A stretch of 64,000 nucleotides of DNA from Xestospongia muta (taxonomy: Eukaryota > Porifera > Demospongiae > Haplosclerida > Petrosiidae): contig OY848922.1 of NCBI GenBank assembly GCA_963693285.1, positions 6,250,923 to 6,314,922 of the forward strand. The letters are read 5' to 3'. Shown in pieces: positions 43,897 through 53,708 of the stretch (its first letter is position 1; the number at the start of each line of letters is the position of its first letter). The position numbers and the translations under genes are program-made. Under the pieces are notes generated by a model that saw nothing but the letters and a program-made list of their open reading frames with translations, was not told the origin of the DNA and made no database searches.

Positions 43897-43902
43897 AATA
43901 AG
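41560..43902 (+). mobile_element. LINE insertion (5' truncated) with (AAT)n tail
   Basis: The body extends from roughly 41,560 to the AATAATAAT tract at 43,868-43,902, a microsatellite 3' tail as in CR1/L2/Jockey-like clades. No clear target-site duplication was found. Clade is not assigned. Confidence 0.75.
41635..43500 (+). CDS. Non-LTR (LINE) retrotransposon reverse transcriptase ORF, catalytically altered
   Basis: A 621-codon open frame holds a LINE-type reverse transcriptase: KKAMGGDGIPPVILKGAAT, FITPIHKSGDRSKVSNYRPI, SLLPSVSKLFE, SQFGFMKNRSTVKQL, motif A MLDIRKAFCTVSH, motif B SSGVPQGSILEPLLFILYIN, motif C LLFANDTKV, and the C-terminal ...YGSQIWRP...LERIQKCATKYIL. Motif C is FAND instead of FADD, so a metal-binding aspartate is lost; the usual AFD of motif A is AFC; GSILGP is GSILEP. 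The endonuclease is missing (5' truncation). After the TAG at 43,498 the same frame runs on to 43,638 with FDSDDPCSFHYLCPCPTC, so the natural C-terminus is cut by a stop. The tail ends in (AAT)n. Confidence 0.93.
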   Translation: MTTTLYQWSSTSIKILKKCMYHSSSNLARLSSAECLLQLNILDARSSFEANLVINFAFNKDYEIYRYIRDLSGRAHIPSVIFHDSTMADNPRDIANLFNQFFYSVFSHPSLITPLPPPYFPSNSICSIDISIHDTFEALCSLNIKKAMGGDGIPPVILKGAATALLEPLHHLFVTCINCSVIPLEWRCHFITPIHKSGDRSKVSNYRPISLLPSVSKLFERPVFDKIYEFLSSSCLSASQFGFMKNRSTVKQLLTHTYKILQAFDLNQQYDSVMLDIRKAFCTVSHNYLNSKLWEAGITGSLWSLLKCYLSDRKQCVVVNDQHSEWLPVSSGVPQGSILEPLLFILYINDLPCSISFSNTLLFANDTKVSKTISSISDSADLQSDLNSLHMWSSVNGLSFNAHKCLYLCFHTCSSPISSTYFLGNSALHQATTCRDLGIIFSEDLSWSEHYKQMLQSAYGHLRLLRRTFSVNSPVKVKRLLYLSLVRSHLTYGSQIWRPMYIKDIVILERIQKCATKYILNDRLSSYRSRLLALNLLPLMYYLELMDILFLVKCLQFPDPSFDIKAFVSFSNLSTRSGSACKLVYRYSFTNKSRHFYFNRVVRLWNSLPPIDMSQSFSHIK

Positions 43903-44388
43903 AGTTACTGGAGTAACAACATACAGAACAAAGGTACATTTTTCTAAAAACTTCTTATAGGTAGACATTAGAAACCTACCTTGCTATTACAGTTATATGA
44001 GATCTATAATCCTATGAAAGCTTTTTTTTAATTACTGCTATACTTTCTGAGATACACAAATCAGAGTAAAATCTTTGAGAGCCTTCAGAAAACCGAACGC
44101 CATTTTTAAAAATTGACTTCATAGGATTACTCGTACACGTGTTGGGGAGGTTGTTCAAGATTTCTTACCTGTGCGTACTATTAGAGCTGAGATAAATGTA
44201 CCTTAGTACGACAGTTTGTACTTGCTCATTAACTTTAGCTACAAATACCACTGGAATGTGAAGAGGTATGTTATTATCTTCGAACCACACCCATGTTAAT
44301 ATTAGGTGAAATCTTTTGGCAATATGGTGGCTCTGAAAAGAACCGTTTAAATTGGAAATCTGAAGGAGTAGAAGTGAGTCTGTTGGAG
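43903..44388. other. Sequence between the LINE and the YqaJ ORF
   Basis: No convincing gene. A short minus-strand ORF (44,392-44,165) overlaps the end of the YqaJ frame and has no recognisable motif. Confidence 0.4.
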
Positions 44389-45327
44389 TCACACATCAGA
44401 ACTGATATCAATATCGACTATTTCACCCACAGGCTGACCAGATGTGTGTTTTGGATTGGACAACTCAGGTAACATACAGTTGTAATAAAAGTATCTAAGC
44501 TTAGGATACATGTTCTTCCAAAAGTCAGGATTGTATTGTATCCTCTCTAGGTGATAGTCATTATCTCGAGGAGTCCAGTCAAAGAAATCGCACCAGGTCC
44601 GACCAGTAATATGTAATTGTCCCTGAATTTGATAGCAGTAGTTGTGATTATGTTTGAGGTGAAGTCGAGAATCTTTGAATGACAAGCAGAATGTTGAACA
44701 ATGCTCCTTTTTGGTACTCAAGTCATGTAAAGAAGTTGATTCTGCTCTTAAGAGACATTTAATTTCTAATAGTCCATTTGGGATAGAATAACTTGGGTCT
44801 GTAACAAGTCCATCAGGCGAGGCACGTAGCCAGCAGTCCTTGGTATCTACATGTATTCCTGTTATTGATACTGATGATAGAGGTGATGAAAGCAATAGTT
44901 GTTTTAAATAATCAGATCGTGCTTCTGCTTCATGAAGATTATTATATCTTATTCCTTTGGTTTCATGATATTTACCATATAGTAATCTTGTTGTGAGTTT
45001 CCTGAAACCAGTGGTCAATTTTCGTTTGCAGATTTCACCAAAAACTGAAGCTGTCAACCTTCCATGTCTCTGTCTTTGCCATTCTCCACTAACATCCATT
45101 GACTGTCCCACTGTTCGTTTAGCTATTTCTTCAGCCTCCATATCATTAACTGTCAGTCTGTCAATATACTCACTACACAATCGTTTCAGTTCTGCCATAC
45201 TTATATCGACATTTAAGGGATTGTCACCATATGATGAATCTTGTCTTTGTGGTGGACATTGGTATTTTTTCATTAGTCGTTGACGTTTATATTTTTCTCT
45301 AATTTTTCCGTAAGTATCAAGCTCCAA
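44389..45327 (-). CDS. YqaJ-like (lambda-exonuclease fold) nuclease of a MULE-type element
   Basis: A 312-codon frame shows ISVGQS-type MDVSGEWQRQRHGRLTASVF near its N-terminus, then WLRASPDGLV, LLEIKCLLRAES and CYQIQGQLHITGRTWCDFFD. These are the phage YqaJ/lambda-exonuclease metal-binding motifs (S.DG, EIK, Q...Q). From memory, metazoan Mutator-like proteins commonly fuse a transposase domain to this nuclease. The adjacent upstream frame (45.38-46.67 kb) is that transposase, but stop codons (TGA, TAG) at the junction near 45,340-45,360 separate them. The listed start is TTG, an artefact of opening after the stop. The nuclease half is full-looking and lies outside the 4.2-kb duplicated unit, so it is present only once. 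Confidence 0.85.
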   Translation of the reverse strand: MELDTYGKIREKYKRQRLMKKYQCPPQRQDSSYGDNPLNVDISMAELKRLCSEYIDRLTVNDMEAEEIAKRTVGQSMDVSGEWQRQRHGRLTASVFGEICKRKLTTGFRKLTTRLLYGKYHETKGIRYNNLHEAEARSDYLKQLLLSSPLSSVSITGIHVDTKDCWLRASPDGLVTDPSYSIPNGLLEIKCLLRAESTSLHDLSTKKEHCSTFCLSFKDSRLHLKHNHNYCYQIQGQLHITGRTWCDFFDWTPRDNDYHLERIQYNPDFWKNMYPKLRYFYYNCMLPELSNPKHTSGQPVGEIVDIDISSDV

Positions 45328-45359
45328 TTTTCTTTTTCTACACTAACCAAACTTAGACA

Positions 45360-46680
45360 AATACACTCATGGTTTTCCTATCTTTCTTTCCCAAAATTTA
45401 CTTATCCACACTGGTCCAAGCTGTACTCGAAGTGCTGCAGCCATTGAACGATGCTGAAATGATCCACCTTGAACCCAATTAAAAAACTTTCCTCCATCCA
45501 TTTTACTCCGAATTGACATAAAATTTTCACACAGATTACTAGTATGGTTACCAACTAGTTGAGAAGCTTTGGTGACAATGCGATTGCCAGCACCTTGAAT
45601 AGCACTAAATAAGCCTGAAGGAAGTGATTCAAGACGACTTTGAGAAAAAGAAAAGGTGTTTTTCTGTAAACAAGTAGTTATGTCACAGTTCGAGTGATCA
45701 CCAAAGTAATGTTTTGGCCCATTACAGAAATCGCTTCTAAGTGCTTCGACATCACCAGTACAGCTATGAGCAGTGATTGCTTTACTAGCTACCTGTGTAA
45801 TTTTGGTAATGTCAACTTACCAACCAAACTGGGATTGTCTTTGACGATATTGGCAAGTCTTGAGTGGTAGGACTTAACTGCATGGTTTGCACACTCTATC
45901 TTCTCAACATGTCTGCCATATGGTACTGATGTTATTATGTTATAATGAACTGAACTGTGTCCATCTCCAATAAACTTCATATACCATAACCCATGCATAC
46001 ATTCGGATAGATTGAACCCTTCCACTATTATGTCAGATTCCATGGCTGTTGAAGATCCAGTCCAGTTCTTAAAACAACAATGCTCTCTTATATCCTCTCC
46101 TTTACTACTAGCAACTGAGCAAATTGAACAGTACTTATTTCTAACTCTAATGAATAAAAGACGTCGGGTAGCAAATCCAAAAATAACTCCAACTCCAGAA
46201 TTAGTGTTGTAGGAGTGTTTATAACTCCTTTTGCTCCAACCAGCATCAACAACTACAGTTATAGATGGTACATTGTTGTTTTTTCACCTTTTTCTATAGC
46301 TATCCGTTTTTCTTCTAGTCCAGCTGCTAACAATTCTGATGTAACAACTTCTTCAAATAATCCTCCTAGCTTTCTTTCAAGAATACAAAATGTTTGAGTC
46401 CTCATTGATGGTACATCTATAACAGACATTTGTTCTTCCAATTGTGCACCGCCTCCTCCAGTGGAGATTTGACCCAACACAGCACCAATGTTGACATTAT
46501 ACACAGAACTATTACTGCTTCCAATTGACGATTTAAGTGAAGATTGAAATGTTATTTCTTCCTCACATTTCTTACAATAGGAAACTAGTGTTGAAGCAAG
46601 ACCATCTCTCTTCTTCTCTCCTAAGAATTCTACCTCACCACCACATGTAATAGAGTGCTCACTAATTTTTTTATATATAA
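45360..46680 (-). pseudogene. MULE transposase relic, unit 1
   Basis: Fragments of a Mutator-like transposase domain: EFLGEKKRDGLASTLVSYCK then CKKCEEEI near 46,590; SITVVVDAGW-type GWSKRS near 46,240; GFNLSECMHGLWYMKFIGDG; HVEKIECANHAVKSYHSRLA; NIVKDNPS; SRFCNGPKHYFGDHSNCD; and GGSFQHRSMAAALRVQL. Compared with unit 3 it has a small deletion (lacking GATATGTTTTG near 45,815) that breaks the frame, and stops near 46,210-46,280. Its N-terminus is cut at about 46,665, where it joins a piggyBac N-terminal exon. Confidence 0.85.
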
Positions 46681-46726
46681 GATATAGCTAGGCTCTGTGT
46701 CATCTATATTTGGAATGAAAAACTAC

Positions 46727-47350
46727 TTAGCTACTACACAACTTATCAGCTCCTACTACTATCCAATGATAATCAGGTACTGTGACACCAATACCTCTGC
46801 CTCTCCCAGCACATCTTCCTCTCGCAACACCTCTTCTTATCCCAGGACCTATTCCTATTCTAGTACCTCCCACTTCTGCAGTATCATTTGTCTCATCATT
46901 TACATTCTCTTCATCTTGCTCATCCTCAAAGCTATTACTCTCTTCACTATCAACACTATCACTATCATCAAATTCATCATCACTAAAATCCTCTCCCAAT
47001 ATATGTATTACTTCTTCTGCTCTAAACCTTGCCATTGATAATTACTTCTGCCCACTGATAGTAAATATGCAATTGTTGGTACAGCTGGTTAATTTGCATA
47101 TTTATATTATTTATTGCATGCTTATTATTCATTACATGTTGGGCGGGACCATAAATAACTAATAAACAAAGGAGGACTTTCTCGTTGATAAAAAAAACAA
47201 AGGTTAGTTGAAAAACAGTCTACTAATGTAATGTCACAAATTTGTGACAATTGTCTCAATTAATAGTACACATGTGTCACAAATTTGTGTCAATTGTCTC
47301 CCTTAAATGTACTGATATGTCACAAATTTGTGACAATTGTCCTGTAAGGG
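46727..47350 (-). mobile_element. piggyBac-type N-terminal exon and 5' terminus, unit 1
   Basis: ORF 47,035-46,727 starts MARFRAEEVIHILGEDFSDD and continues with a long acidic run and a GRGRGIG-type basic stretch, like the acidic N-termini of piggyBac transposases (compare MTDRRLFTRDEVLDIIEDEP of the complete element at 60.9 kb). Upstream, the strand runs to GGG|TTAA at 47,350/47,351: read outward the end is CCCTTACAGGACAATTGTC after TTAA. Three copies of GTCACAAATTTGTG(A/T)CAATTG lie 44 bp apart inside this terminus. The catalytic part is missing here; it survives, scattered, beside the 61.8-kb copy. Confidence 0.72.
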
Positions 47351-47686
47351 TTAAACAACAATCACCCTTCAAAAATTTACAAGCAGGGTAGTTTATGAAT
47401 TTGAACCATAAATATATGTACATATCTATATTTCTATATACTTAGCAATGACAGTTTCTATCTCTTTATAAGCTCAATATAACATGATGTTATTTCAACA
47501 AGTTTATAACACTACAAAGAAATGATAGGAGAAATAGATTTGAAAAGAAAAGTTAAGCGTGACCATTTCATGACACTTTGCATTTACATAATATGTACTA
47601 GACTCTTATTGTTTGTTTTATATACATTAAATAGAACAGAGTGTAAAATAGAAGCTTCATTAATATGCTTACATATATATACTGAC

Positions 47687-47785
47687 CTTATCAGTATGGT
47701 GGATATTCACACCATGCTGAAGTAACAAAGTAACAACATCTGTGTGGCCATTTTGTGCTGCTAATATCAGTGGACTATTTCCAAA
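47687..47785 (-). CDS. Host gene: ankyrin-repeat exon (unit 1)
   Basis: A 99-bp phase 0-0 exon with acceptor ATTGTAG and donor GTCAGT. It reads FGNSPLILAAQNGHTDVVTL then LLQHGVNIHHTDK: one full repeat. It is base-for-base identical to the exon of unit 2, so the gene has gained a repeat by tandem duplication. Confidence 0.92.
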
Positions 47786-49299
47786 CTACAATTAATAAGA
47801 ACAAAATGTAATTAGAGACATACATTAAGTATTACTTTTTAACTACATGTTATTATATTTAACATTATGTACATGTTCATGTACATAACATGTACATGTA
47901 CTTGATATACTGGTCAATTAAGGACTGGGTATACTCACTTTTTAAAGATTTTAAATGATATATGCAATATGTTAAAATTGGGAAAAAGAATGATCATTTC
48001 ATAAAAACTAAGAAATTATTAATTCTTAGTCTCAAAGTTGAGTGACTATTGTGGACTTGTTATATTTTAGTATAAATTACATGCATTATTAATGATTTAG
48101 AGTACTGCGATTTCTTGAGTTACAGAACTCATAAGCTTCACACTTAATTGAAAGTGCTCACTGTAAAAGTAATGATATTTATTGGTTGCTATGTACATTA
48201 GTGGTTGTGTATGTGGATTAATGTCATTTATCACATTCCAAAGCTATGTACAGTAATTGTGAAATGGACATATCAATATAATAGATGTATACATTATGTG
48301 GTCCAAAACAATCTTACCAACATCACCTGATACATGTAGTATGCCAACAATAATCAATGATGTACATTATTATATAAGTCACATCCAAATCAAACTATTT
48401 GCCATTAAAGTAATGATATTAATTGATTGCTATGTACATCAGTGACTCAAAATACTCCATTTATCTAAACACATACATAATATTATAGTCAATTCAAAAT
48501 AACATAATTAAAATTTTTTATTCAATTACTTATGATTGTTGTAGCCATTGGTAATTTTTATTTTCTTATTATAGGTTTTCAGTAAATGTTACAATGTGAT
48601 TATAGGAAACTATATATGATAGGTAGTACACAGTGGACTGATGTGTATAATATATACAGATTTTATGAGATATGAGATATCATATGAATAGATACTTATA
48701 GATGAAAGGTATATATTAACTACAACCTACTCAAGTGATCTCCAGTAAATTATTGTGCATCTACAAACAACAATGTGTCTATAGTGGCTAAGTGAATGCC
48801 CATGTTTGACTCAAAATTGTGTCTATCTCATATAATCGGTTAGACTGTGATAACTGTGTTGTTATTTAAAATAATCTGGTTCTATTAATTAAACAAATGG
48901 TAATATTGTAATGTTTATATTCACTGATGTCTCATATCATGTAAATATAGAATAGTAAAGCTAACAAATATATTTGATGTACAACAGGGGGTGTGGTCAG
49001 ACAGTGTGTCTCAATATATAGCAGGTATATTATTATATCTATAGTACCACATAGTACACAGTCTATATATATTGTGTATTGAAAATATAGTAGTTATGTA
49101 TTGTGTATACATATCAATGTCTAATATGTAAGTAGTTACTAACTAGTAATAAAAAAATTATAACAATAGTCAAAACAATACAAATCATATGTCACATATA
49201 GAAAGAATAGCTAGAGAGAAAACTAAATAAAGTAATAATTATTACTATCATATTATATTGATACTACTACAGTGAACTACACGTAAAGGACACTGTGAA
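47786..49299. other. ANK intron within unit 1
   Basis: AT-rich intron with a TGTACATGTTCATGTACAT palindromic tract (about 47,868-47,900). Relative to 63.1-63.75 kb it lacks about 600 bp around 48,075. No gene or new element seen. Confidence 0.6.
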
Positions 49300-49559
49300 T
49301 TAACCCTTTAGTAACGAAGGTTGCATATTTGTAACATATAATGCATAGGCATTGACGAGGAGGGTTACAAACCTTCAACTAAATTGTACCCTGGTATATT
49401 TATTAACAATGCTCATCACAGTAGTTAACATACAAGATGAGAACACAAATAAAATGCTTACATTATGGAAAGTGGATATTGTAACGTGTGGATCATTCTA
49501 AGTTTTCGGGAAGTATCAAGCTCCAATTTTCTTTTTCTACTCTACCAAACTTAGACAAA

Positions 49560-50880
49560 TGCACTCATGGTTTTCCCATCTTTCTTTCCCAAAATTTACT
49601 TATCCACACTGGTCCAAGCTGTACTCGAAGTGCTGCAGCCATTGAACGATGCTGAAATGATCCACCTTGAACCCAATTAAAAAACTTTCCTCCATCCATT
49701 TTACTCCGAATTGACATAAAATTTTCACACAGATTACTAGTATGGTTACCAACTAGTTGAGAAGCTTTGGTGACAATGCGATTGCCAGCACCTTGAATAG
49801 CACTAAATAAGCCTGAAGGAAGTGATTCAAGACGACTTTGAGAAAAAGAAAAGGTGTTTTTCTGTAAACAAGTAGTTATGTCACAGTTCGAGTGATCACC
49901 AAAGTAATGTTTTGGCCCATTACAGAAATCGCTTCTAAGTGCTTCGACATCACCAGTACAGCTATGAGCAGTGATTGCTTTACTAGCTACCTGTGTAATT
50001 TTGGTAATGTCAACTTACCAACCAAACTGGGATTGTCTTTGACGATATTGGCAAGTCTTGAGTGGTAGGACTTAACTGCATGGTTTGCACACTCTATCTT
50101 CTCAACATGTCTGCCATATGGTACTGATGTTATTATGTTATAATGAACTGAACTGTGTCCATCTCCAATAAACTTCATATACCATAACCCATGCATACAT
50201 TCGGATAGATTGAACCCTTCCACTATTATGTCAGATTCCATGGCTGTTGAAGATCCAGTCCAGTTCTTAAAACAACAATGCTCTCTTATATCCTCTCCTT
50301 TACTACTAGCAACTGAGCAAATTGAACAGTACTTATTTCTAACTCTAATGAATAAAAGACGTCGGGTAGCAAATCCAAAAATAACTCCAACTCCAGAATT
50401 AGTGTTGTAGGAGTGTTTATAACTCCTTTTGCTCCAACCAGCATCAACAACTACAGTTATAGATGGTACATTGTTGTTTTTTCACCTTTTTCTATAGCTA
50501 TCCGTTTTTCTTCTAGTCCAGCTGCTAACAATTCTGATGTAACAACTTCTTCAAATAATCCTCCTAGCTTTCTTTCAAGAATACAAAATGTTTGAGTCCT
50601 CATTGATGGTAAATCTATAACAGACATTTGTTCTTCCAATTGTGCACCGCCTCCTCCAGTGGAGATTTGACCCAACACAGCACCAATGTTGACATTATAC
50701 ACAGAACTATTACTGCTTCCAATTGACGATTTAAGTGAAGATTGAAATGTTATTTCTTCCTCACATTTCTTACAATAGGAAACTAGTGTTGAAGCAAGAC
50801 CATCTCTCTTCTTCTCTCCTAAGAATTCTACCTCACCACCACATGTAATAGAGTGCTCACTAATTTTTTTATATATAAGA
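49560..50880 (-). pseudogene. MULE transposase relic, unit 2
   Basis: Same fragments, same frame-breaking deletion and same truncated N-terminus as unit 1. The YqaJ half does not follow it; a piggyBac 3' terminus does. Confidence 0.85.
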
Positions 50881-50924
50881 TATAGCTAGGCTCTGTGTCA
50901 TCTATATTTGGAATGAAAAACTAC

Positions 50925-51548
50925 TTAGCTACTACACAACTTATCAGCTCCTACTACTATCCAATGATAATCAGGTACTGTGACACCAATACCTCTGCCT
51001 CTCCCAGCACATCTTCCTCTCGCAACACCTCTTCTTATCCCAGGACCTATTCCTATTCTAGTACCTCCCACTTCTGCAGTATCATTTGTCTCATCATTTA
51101 CATTCTCTTCATCTTGCTCATCCTCAAAGCTATTACTCTCTTCACTATCAACACTATCACTATCATCAAATTCATCATCACTAAAATCCTCTCCCAATAT
51201 ATGTATTACTTCTTCTGCTCTAAACCTTGCCATTGATAATTACTTCTGCCCACTGATAGTAAATATGCAATTGTTGGTACAGCTGGTTAATTTGCATATT
51301 TATATTATTTATTGCATGCTTATTATTCATTACATGTTGGGCGGGACCATAAATAACTAATAAACAAAGGAGGACTTTCTCGTTGATAAAAAAAACAAAG
51401 GTTAGTTGAAAAACAGTCTACTAATGTAATGTCACAAATTTGTGACAATTGTCTCAATTAATAGTACACATGTGTCACAAATTTGTGTCAATTGTCTCCC
51501 TTAAATGTACTGATATGTCACAAATTTGTGACAATTGTCCTGTAAGGG
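50925..51548 (-). mobile_element. piggyBac N-terminal exon and 5' terminus, unit 2
   Basis: Identical in the coding part (MARFRAEEVIHILGEDFSDD...) and in the triple GTCACAAATTTGTG motif to unit 1; the terminus ends GGG|TTAA at 51,548/51,549. Confidence 0.72.
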
Positions 51549-51884
51549 TTAAACAACAATCACCCTTCAAAAATTTACAAGCAGGGTTGTTTATGAATTT
51601 GAACCATAAATATATGTACATATCTATATTTCTATATACTTAGCAATGACAGTTTCTATCTCTTTATAAGCTCAATATAACATGATGTTATTTCAACAAG
51701 TTTATAACACTACAAAGAAATGATAGGAGAAATAGATTTGAAAAGAAAAGTTAAGCGTGACCATTTCATGACACTTTGCATTTACATAATATGTACTAGA
51801 CTCTTATTGTTTGTTTTATATACATTAAATAGAACAGAGTGTAAAATAGAAGCTTCATTAATATGCTTACATATATATACTGAC

Positions 51885-51983
51885 CTTATCAGTATGGTGG
51901 ATATTCACACCATGCTGAAGTAACAAAGTAACAACATCTGTGTGGCCATTTTGTGCTGCTAATATCAGTGGACTATTTCCAAA
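51885..51983 (-). CDS. Host gene: ankyrin-repeat exon (unit 2)
   Basis: Exact duplicate of the exon at 47,687-47,785, with the same splice sites and phase (FGNSPLILAAQNGHTDVVTL...). Two consecutive identical repeats would be encoded in the mRNA. Confidence 0.92.
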
Positions 51984-53708
51984 CTACAATTAATAAGAAC
52001 AAAATGTAATTAGAGACATACATTAAGTATTACTTTTTAACTACATGTTATTATATTTAACATTATGTACATGTTCATGTACATAACATGTACATGTACT
52101 TGATATACTGGTCAATTAAGGACTGGGTATACTCACTTTTTAAAGATTTTAAATGATATATGCAATATGTTAAAATTGGGAAAAAGAATGATCATTTCAT
52201 AAAAACTAAGAAATTATTAATTCTTAGTCTCAAAGTTGAGTGACTATTGTGGACTTGTTATATTTTAGTATAAATTACATGCATTATTAATGATTTAGAG
52301 TACTGCGATTTCTTGAGTTACAGAACTCATAAGCTTCACACTTAATTGAAAGTGCTCACTGTAAAAGTAATGATATTTATTGGTTGCTATGTACATTAGT
52401 GGTTGTGTATGTGGATTAATGTCATTTATCACATTCCAAAGCTATGTACAGTAATTGTGAAATGGACATATCAATATAATAGATGTATACATTATGTGGT
52501 CCAAAACAATCTTACCAACATCACCTGATACATGTAGTATGCCAACAATAATCAATGATGTACATTATTATATAAGTCACATCCAAATCAAACTATTTGC
52601 CATTAAAGTAATGATATTAATTGATTGCTATGTACATCAGTGACTCAAAATACTCCATTTATCTAAACACATACATAATATTATAGTCAATTCAAAATAA
52701 CATAATTAAAATTTTTTATTCAATTACTTATGATTGTTGTAGCCATTGGTAATTTTTATTTTCTTATTATAGGTTTTCAGTAAATGTTACAATGTGATTA
52801 TAGGAAACTATATATGATAGGTAGTACACAGTGGACTGATGTGTATAATATATACAGATTTTATGAGATATGAGATATCATATGAATAGATACTTATAGA
52901 TGAAAGGTATATATTAACTACAACCTACTCAAGTGATCTCCAGTAAATTATTGTGCATCTACAAACAACAATGTGTCTATAGTGGCTAAGTGAATGCCCA
53001 TGTTTGACTCAAAATTGTGTCTATCTCATATAATCGGTTAGACTGTGATAACTGTGTTGTTATTTGAAATAATCTGGTTCTATTAATTAAACAAATGGTA
53101 ATATTGTAATGTTTATATTCACTGATGTCTCATATCATGTAAATATAGAATAGTAAAGCTAACAAATATATTTGATGTACAACAGGGGGTGTGGTCAGAC
53201 AGTGTGTCTCAATATATAGCAGGTATATTATTATATCTATAGTACCACATAGTACACAGTCTATATATATTGTGTATTGAAAATATAGTAGTTATGTATT
53301 GTGTATACATATCAATGTCTAATATGTAAGTAGTTACTAACTAGTAATAAAAAAATTATAACAATAGTCAAAACAATACAAATCATATGTCACATATAGA
53401 AAGAATAGCTAGAGAGAAAACTAAATAAAGTAATAATTATTACTATCATATTATATTGATACTACTACAGTGAACTACACTTAAAGGACACTGTGAATTA
53501 ACCCTTTAGTAACGAAGGTTGCATATTTGTAAGATATATTGCATAGGCATTGACGAGGAAGGTTACAAACCTTCAACTAAATTGTACCCTGGTATATTTA
53601 TTAACAATGCTCATCACAGTAGTTAACATACAAGATGAGAACACAAATAAAATGCTTACATTATGGAAAGTGGATATTGTAACGTGTGGATCATTCTAAG
53701 TTTTCGGG

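Larger units (their letters stand above)
45312..49510. repeat. Tandem 4.2-kb unit 1
   Basis: First of two head-to-tail copies beginning AAGTATCAAGCTCCAATTTT. It contains, left to right: MULE transposase relic, piggyBac N-terminal exon and 5' terminus, ANK exon, intron, and a piggyBac 3' terminus at 49,304. Only scattered single-base differences from unit 2 were seen over 4.2 kb (for example at 46,411 C/A and 47,387 A/T). Confidence 0.95.
49304..51548 (-). mobile_element. TTAA-bounded composite: piggyBac ends around a MULE relic
   Basis: TTAA at 49,300-49,303 is followed by CCCTTTAGTAACGAAGG, and GGG at 51,546-51,548 is followed by TTAA. These are the 3' and 5' termini expected of a piggyBac element transcribed on the minus strand. 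Between them are the MULE transposase relic of unit 2 and the piggyBac N-terminal exon, with the duplication junction at 49,511 inside. The same arrangement can be drawn from 53,502 to 62,398. Whether it ever moved as a unit is unknown; the junction suggests it was assembled by the tandem duplication. Confidence 0.55.
49511..53708. repeat. Tandem 4.2-kb unit 2
   Basis: Second copy, offset 4,198 bp from unit 1 along nearly its whole length. The junctions 1/2 and 2/3 share TCTAAGTTTTCGGGAAGTAT, so the same recombination product was copied. Its content matches unit 1. Confidence 0.95.

Noticed and set aside
44165..44392. 75-codon minus-strand ORF after the YqaJ frame
   Set aside because: It overlaps the YqaJ stop by four bases in another frame, and no domain or splice signal supports it.
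46782..47162. 126-codon plus-strand ORF (repeated at 50,980 and 61,830)
   Set aside because: It is the antisense shadow of the acidic/basic piggyBac N-terminal exon; its low-complexity composition (runs of S, L, P) is a by-product of D/E-rich codons on the other strand.
47231..47345. Regularly spaced repeats resembling a tiny CRISPR-like array
   Set aside because: Only three dyad-symmetric copies, within a eukaryotic transposon terminus, with non-unique spacers and no cas genes.
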